A stretch of 64,000 nt of DNA from Desulfovibrio ferrophilus. Its GTDB lineage: Bacteria; Desulfobacterota; Desulfovibrionia; Desulfovibrionales; Desulfovibrionaceae. Below, one piece after another: positions 60,585-64,000 of this stretch (positions within the stretch are counted from its first letter, which is position 1; each line of letters starts with the position of its first letter). The notes under the pieces are model-generated. The model had not been told where the DNA came from, searched no databases, and was given only the letters and a program-made list of their open reading frames with translations. Position numbers and translations under genes: made by a program. The DNA lies in contig NZ_AP017378.1 of the NCBI RefSeq assembly GCF_003966735.1, positions 1,783,501 to 1,847,500 of the forward strand, written 5' to 3'.

Positions 60585-61207
60585 TATGCCCCCAGGGGAT
60601 TGATGGTCACAGAATCATAGCCAACCGTTGCCAAAGCAAAGCAGGGGGTGCCGCTGCATTGGCGCTCGCCAATGGCCCAGGGGCTCACGGTCACAATGTC
60701 ACCACTTAGGGCAGTACCTCCCATAAAGAGCGTCCCGGCCACACGCGCGGCCACGGTAATTCCTGCCAGATGAGAGCGCGTATTCTTCGCCTTGTTGACC
60801 ACCCGTTCCAGAGTGTTGAGCAGAGCATCATCGATGCCGCGATCATCCACTTCAATGGTCAGACGAAAGGTAAAAGGATCTCCGGCTGGTTCAGCCTCGA
60901 ACCACTCGGTCACGCGGACGCTGTAGCCCAGCGCTGAGATCGCACGATTCAGAGCCCCGCGTGTGCCCTTGATGCGATGCACAGCCACGGCGGCGGCAAT
61001 GGTGGCCCGCTTCTGCTTCTCGGACCAGGTGACGTCCCATTCATCCACAGACAACGCCCAAGCTAACCAGGGCAACAAGAGTTCGGGACAGGTGGCCGAA
61101 TTCCAAAGCGAACGAATCGGCACCGGAACAGCGGAAAGGCAAGAACAGGCCTCAGAGAGCGCCCGCTCCCGTGGCGTGGAGTTGGGGGGCAGCAGGTGGT
61201 TAGACAC
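60584..61207 (-). CDS. I: Baseplate protein I
   Basis: 207 residues, GTG start at 61207. LLPPNSTPRERALSEACSCL, WNSATCPELLLPWLAWALSVDEWD and AVAVHRIKGTRGALNRAI are gpI-family blocks. gpI and J form the baseplate wedge. Start overlaps the J end by 8 bases. Confidence 0.93.
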   Translation of the reverse strand: MSNHLLPPNSTPRERALSEACSCLSAVPVPIRSLWNSATCPELLLPWLAWALSVDEWDVTWSEKQKRATIAAAVAVHRIKGTRGALNRAISALGYSVRVTEWFEAEPAGDPFTFRLTIEVDDRGIDDALLNTLERVVNKAKNTRSHLAGITVAARVAGTLFMGGTALSGDIVTVSPWAIGERQCSGTPCFALATVGYDSVTINPLGA

Positions 61208-62087
61208 TTGTCACCTCCAAGACGATACCCGTGCAATATGCCGCTTGATGGGGGTCGCAGTTCACATCCACAGCAGGCGAAGCCAGCTCCACACGGGCCA
61301 CGCCCTCGACATGCAAAGCGGCGTAAACAGCGGAGAGCGGCATCCCCGTGCCCAGCACATGCCGGTCTGCCGCGAGGGAAGCCATGGAGTTCAACGCGGT
61401 TGCTTGCACGGCCTCGGTGCTCGGTCCGGAGCGCACATACAACCGCGCCTGCACGCTGTAGTTGACGGCTTGCGCCGCCAGAACGGTCACATGATCTGTC
61501 AGGGGCCGCGTCTCGGACGCCGAGAGCACCAACTGCACAGTCTCCAGAACGTCTGCATCCGGAATGCCGTCTCCAATACGCCCAAGGACATGCACAACGA
61601 CCTCGCCCGGTGTCGGACTGGATACGGCTGCGTCTTTGACCTCAGGCACTGCCAAGGCATGGAAGATATACGCCCCATCCGGCCCGGCCACCGAGAACCC
61701 TTCAGGCGCGAGCTGAACACGACGGCGAAAATCCTCGTCACCTTCATAAGTGGGAAGGATAGGCGGATACGCATCCGGGTCTCCGGGGTCGACGAGTTTA
61801 CGCTGCAGGGGCACGAATGCGGCCAGATTATCGAGATCCACATCCGAGGCGTAAGCCAACATAACGGCACAGGCTGCTTCATTCACTCGCTGCCGCAGAA
61901 TCAGCTCACGGTGCGCCGCCGTTTCCAAAACCTTGTAGGCCGGGTCGGACTCGACCGGAGCACTATGGTCTGGATCCCGCTGTAGATAGTCGGCAAGAAT
62001 CGCTTCGAGGAGCTGTTCAAAACTGAACTCTTCGATCAGCGACGGTGCAGGGAGCTTGGAAAGATCAATCTTTTCGAAACTGCTCAT
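61200..62087 (-). CDS. J: Baseplate protein J
   Basis: 295 residues. LPAPSLIEEFSFEQLLEAIL, EDFRRRVQLAPEGFSVAGPDGAYI and the repeated small beta stretches are gpJ traits. It overlaps W by ATGA. Wedge component with I and W. Confidence 0.94.
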   Translation of the reverse strand: MSSFEKIDLSKLPAPSLIEEFSFEQLLEAILADYLQRDPDHSAPVESDPAYKVLETAAHRELILRQRVNEAACAVMLAYASDVDLDNLAAFVPLQRKLVDPGDPDAYPPILPTYEGDEDFRRRVQLAPEGFSVAGPDGAYIFHALAVPEVKDAAVSSPTPGEVVVHVLGRIGDGIPDADVLETVQLVLSASETRPLTDHVTVLAAQAVNYSVQARLYVRSGPSTEAVQATALNSMASLAADRHVLGTGMPLSAVYAALHVEGVARVELASPAVDVNCDPHQAAYCTGIVLEVTSV

Positions 62088-62419
62088 AGGATAATGCCCT
62101 CCAGGGTCACAGCCTTGCCCTCGGGCAGATAGGTACCGGTCAAAGCAAGCACGACACGCCCTGCTTCACCGCGTTCGGCCTTAACGCTGGAGAGGCCAAA
62201 CCGAGGTTCCCACTTGGCAATGGCCTCTGCCGTGGCCGCGTAGAGTTCGATGAGTGTTCCATCGTTCAAAGGGGCATCCACCAGACGGGGCAGACGGCTG
62301 CCGTAATCCCGCCGATGAACACGCGACCCAAGGGGGGTTGTCAGAATATCCCGAATGGACTGGCGCAAATGCGCAATACCGTCCAAAGACTTGCCGCTCG
62401 CAGCGCACATGCCACGCAT
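62084..62419 (-). CDS. W: Baseplate protein W (gp25-like)
   Basis: 111 residues from the ATG at 62419 (TGATG overlap with the V stop; GGGAG upstream). IRDILTTPLGSRVHRRDYGSRL is the gpW/gp25 signature, with the lysozyme-like fold of T4 gp25 inferred from the family. Early baseplate component. Confidence 0.94.
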   Translation of the reverse strand: MRGMCAASGKSLDGIAHLRQSIRDILTTPLGSRVHRRDYGSRLPRLVDAPLNDGTLIELYAATAEAIAKWEPRFGLSSVKAERGEAGRVVLALTGTYLPEGKAVTLEGIIL

Positions 62420-63099
62420 CACTTGGGTGCTCCCGTCTCACCATCATGTGGGCAGTCATGCACATGGCCGGTTAGAGAAATGCCGGAAGCCTTCACATCG
62501 TGCCCCTCGTTCACGAAATCACCGCCCGTCTGGTTGGCTGGTCCATTCAGCTCAACGGGATAAATCTCGCCACCTCTGCCGCCGGTCTGAATAGCTCCGA
62601 TCAGGTGGATCAACGCCGCATCCAGTTCAATCAAGGGAGCGCTAATTGTGACACGCGTCCCTGCCTGCATATTGATGCTTTTCCCGACCTGAGCGGTGAT
62701 GTCACCGGAAGCCTCCACAAAGGCATCCCCTGGAATCAAGGCATGCAACCTGTGACTCTCGGTGTCGTAATCAATGACAGCGCCATCCGAATAGACACGG
62801 CGGTTGATATGCGGAGAAACCGCAGGCGCTGGATACTTCGCCTGATAGATACTGCCCAGGATCACGCCTTGGGCGCATTCGCCAGAGGGGGATAAAACCA
62901 CCACCTGCTCCCCGATACTCGGTGCCCACCAGGAACGATCATTCCCGGCGCGTTGCGTCAGCCAGGGCAACCACGCGGAGAGTGCCTTACCCATGCGCAC
63001 ACGCACGCGAGCCGCCGGGTAGTCCGCCTCCTCCACCGTACCGAAGCAGATCAGGCGGGCCACGCGTCGCTCTAGATCAGAACTGCGAAACGCTTCCAT
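62419..63099 (-). CDS. V: Baseplate spike protein V
   Basis: 226 residues from the ATG at 63099 (AGGAGG 6 bases upstream). An OB-fold N-terminal domain (LICFGTVEEADYPAARVRVRMG, WWAPSIGEQVVVLSPSG) leads to a beta-helix-like centre and a C-terminal GHVHDCPHDGETG, whose His residues fit the metal-binding tip of the P2 spike. It punctures the outer membrane. Confidence 0.94.
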   Translation of the reverse strand: MEAFRSSDLERRVARLICFGTVEEADYPAARVRVRMGKALSAWLPWLTQRAGNDRSWWAPSIGEQVVVLSPSGECAQGVILGSIYQAKYPAPAVSPHINRRVYSDGAVIDYDTESHRLHALIPGDAFVEASGDITAQVGKSINMQAGTRVTISAPLIELDAALIHLIGAIQTGGRGGEIYPVELNGPANQTGGDFVNEGHDVKASGISLTGHVHDCPHDGETGAPK

Positions 63100-63601
63100 C
63101 CGTAACCTCCTGATAATCTGCCTCATGTTCCGCACCGATCAACGGCGTGTACGACACCATCAGCTGCTCGGGCACCACACCCTCGCCATCCCAAACGGAC
63201 GCGCCAAACAACAACACCTGCTCAAATTCCACGCGCCAGCATTTGGCCCCTTTGAATTGGGGTTCGAACTCATTGGGTTCCGCCAAGATAAAATTTGCGG
63301 GGGAGGCCTGAAGCCCGAAGCGATGACCGTGCACAAGGGTGCCCACCACCGCAGCCAACTCACGAAGCTTTTGTTCGTATTTTGCCCGGTCAGGCACCAC
63401 CAGAAACACTTCCCACCGGCAACGCAGGGCAAGCTTGCCAGAGCCATCCTCCGGGGTATCGTCGGGTTCGATATGGGCAAGGTTCAAGACAGCGGCAGGG
63501 GTTTTAAGCGTTGTCTCGCGCCCGTAATCCAAAACATCCTGCAGACCGGGACAGCCCGCACGTAATGCGACAATGATTCCTTTATGAGCGGCATTGATCA
63601 T
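63077..63601 (-). CDS. Phage tail protein, Gp37/DUF1834-like
   Basis: 174 residues from the ATG at 63601 (CGGAGG upstream, ATGA overlap with the preceding gene). Runs of alternating strands (LALRCRWEVFLVVPDRAKYE, FGLQASPANFILAEPNEFE, WRVEFEQVLLFG) fit tail terminator-type proteins of the Gp37 group found in Mu-like phages. It ends inside the start of V. Not the R/S pair expected in P2 at this place. Confidence 0.7.
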   Translation of the reverse strand: MINAAHKGIIVALRAGCPGLQDVLDYGRETTLKTPAAVLNLAHIEPDDTPEDGSGKLALRCRWEVFLVVPDRAKYEQKLRELAAVVGTLVHGHRFGLQASPANFILAEPNEFEPQFKGAKCWRVEFEQVLLFGASVWDGEGVVPEQLMVSYTPLIGAEHEADYQEVTDGSVSQF

Positions 63602-64000
63602 GCGGCCCTCCGGACTTCCCAACGCAGTTCCTGCTCAAAATATTTGCTAAACATCCGCTCAAAACGCAGACTGATATCCGTCAGCAAAATGCGCCGAAAC
63701 TCGTCGGCGATGTTTTCATATTGAATGGCCAGCGGCAGGCGTTGATCCCGATGCACGCGGCGATAGACCTGCCCTTTGGCCCCATGGCGAACGATAAAGG
63801 CATGACGACGATCGACAGGCCCGGCACTGACGCCCGTCTTGGTCTGCTTCGGCCCCATCGCAGAGAGTGGGATGGCATTCAGCCCATACCAGACACGGGC
63901 AGTAAACTGGTTGCCATTTACGCTCATGCGCAGGCGGTGCTTCAAAATCTTGCGTTTAATCCCGGTATCGCGCGAGGCCTCGCGCAGGGAGATGGACTGC
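63598..64000 (-). CDS. Minor tail protein Z-like (GPZ), partial
   Basis: The frame is open to the right edge, so the gene is cut: its N-terminus lies outside the window. The visible ~133 residues include ISLREASRDTGIKRKILK and RVWYGLNAIPLSAMGPKQT followed by AFIVRHGAKGQVYRR, which resemble the prophage minor tail protein Z family. It probably helps complete the tail, taking the place of gpS of P2. It overlaps the Gp37-like gene by ATGA. Confidence 0.75.
   Translation of the reverse strand, partial: QSISLREASRDTGIKRKILKHRLRMSVNGNQFTARVWYGLNAIPLSAMGPKQTKTGVSAGPVDRRHAFIVRHGAKGQVYRRVHRDQRLPLAIQYENIADEFRRILLTDISLRFERMFSKYFEQELRWEVRRAA

Larger units (their letters stand above)
37802..64000. mobile_element. 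P2-type tailed prophage with defence cargo (right end outside the window)
   Basis: The element starts at tRNA-Arg with a tyrosine integrase and includes an immunity region, small early genes, cargo genes, a ~10 kb defence island and a contractile-tail operon with P2-family gene order from D to V. Capsid, packaging, lysis and replication genes are not seen and presumably lie further right. The tail operon runs toward the integrase end, unlike P2 itself, where D lies at the far end of the prophage from int. Confidence 0.92.

Noticed and set aside
1-64000. CRISPR arrays, insertion sequences or transposases
   Set aside because: No regularly spaced repeats or transposase motifs were noticed on reading; only the integrase-type recombinase is present.

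Overview
The window reads as a piece of a Gram-negative, anaerobic, sulfate-reducer-like chromosome, most likely Desulfovibrionaceae. The reasons are a GC-rich chromosomal background, a hydrogenase maturation gene (hypF), a very large FAD/iron-sulfur lactate- or glycolate-dehydrogenase-like protein of the kind known from Desulfovibrio, lipid A synthesis (lpxB), selenocysteine machinery (selA and selB) and large chemosensory and sensor-kinase proteins. This placement is inferred from gene content; no 16S rRNA gene is present.

Chromosomal part (1 to about 37.8 kb). In order: the 3' end of hypF; a periplasmic solute-binding protein; a CPBP membrane protease; the giant FAD/FeS dehydrogenase followed by the ruvX-mltG pair; a chemoreceptor with two tandem Cache domains; two glycosyltransferases; a small lipoprotein; a tRNA-thiolation pair (a TtuA/TtcA-like enzyme with a ThiS-like carrier); a single-domain response regulator; a site-2 protease; trpS; a FecR-domain protein; comEC and lpxB; a Gfo/Idh oxidoreductase; a symporter-histidine kinase fusion with a small membrane partner; murA; tRNA-His; two unknown small proteins; selB; a VOC protein; a lone HEPN-like protein in an AT-rich patch; an M18 aminopeptidase; selA; folC; and a class II cyclic-nucleotide phosphodiesterase-like protein. 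A tRNA-Arg(TCT) closes this part.

Prophage part (about 37.8 kb to the right edge, continuing beyond it). A tyrosine integrase lies directly after the tRNA-Arg. It is followed by a leftward run of tightly overlapping small phage genes (excisionase-like HTH, small membrane proteins, a CII-like regulator, a small HTH protein) that faces a rightward repressor-like gene across a divergent control region. From 53.4 kb to the right edge there is a leftward P2-type contractile-tail operon: D, X, U, T, E/E', FII, FI, tail fibre assembly, H, I, J, W, V, then Gp37-like and GPZ-like genes. Gene E keeps the T TTT TTG slippery site of the P2 family. A pentapeptide-repeat/potassium-channel fusion sits as a counter-oriented cargo gene at 40 kb.

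The most interesting part lies between the repressor and the tail operon (43.5-53.3 kb). It is an AT-rich, bipartite defence island inside the prophage. One half is a rightward five-gene module: PLD-nuclease/helicase, a 67-residue protein, an SMC-like ATPase, a 155-residue unknown and a small HTH-like protein. The other half is a leftward dndBCDE operon for DNA phosphorothioate modification. The halves meet tail to tail with 13 bp between stop codons. The usual DndFGH restriction partners and DndA are absent from the window. The rightward module is therefore the best candidate for the effector that reads the phosphorothioate mark, in the manner of PbeABCD-type partners or as an undescribed variant.
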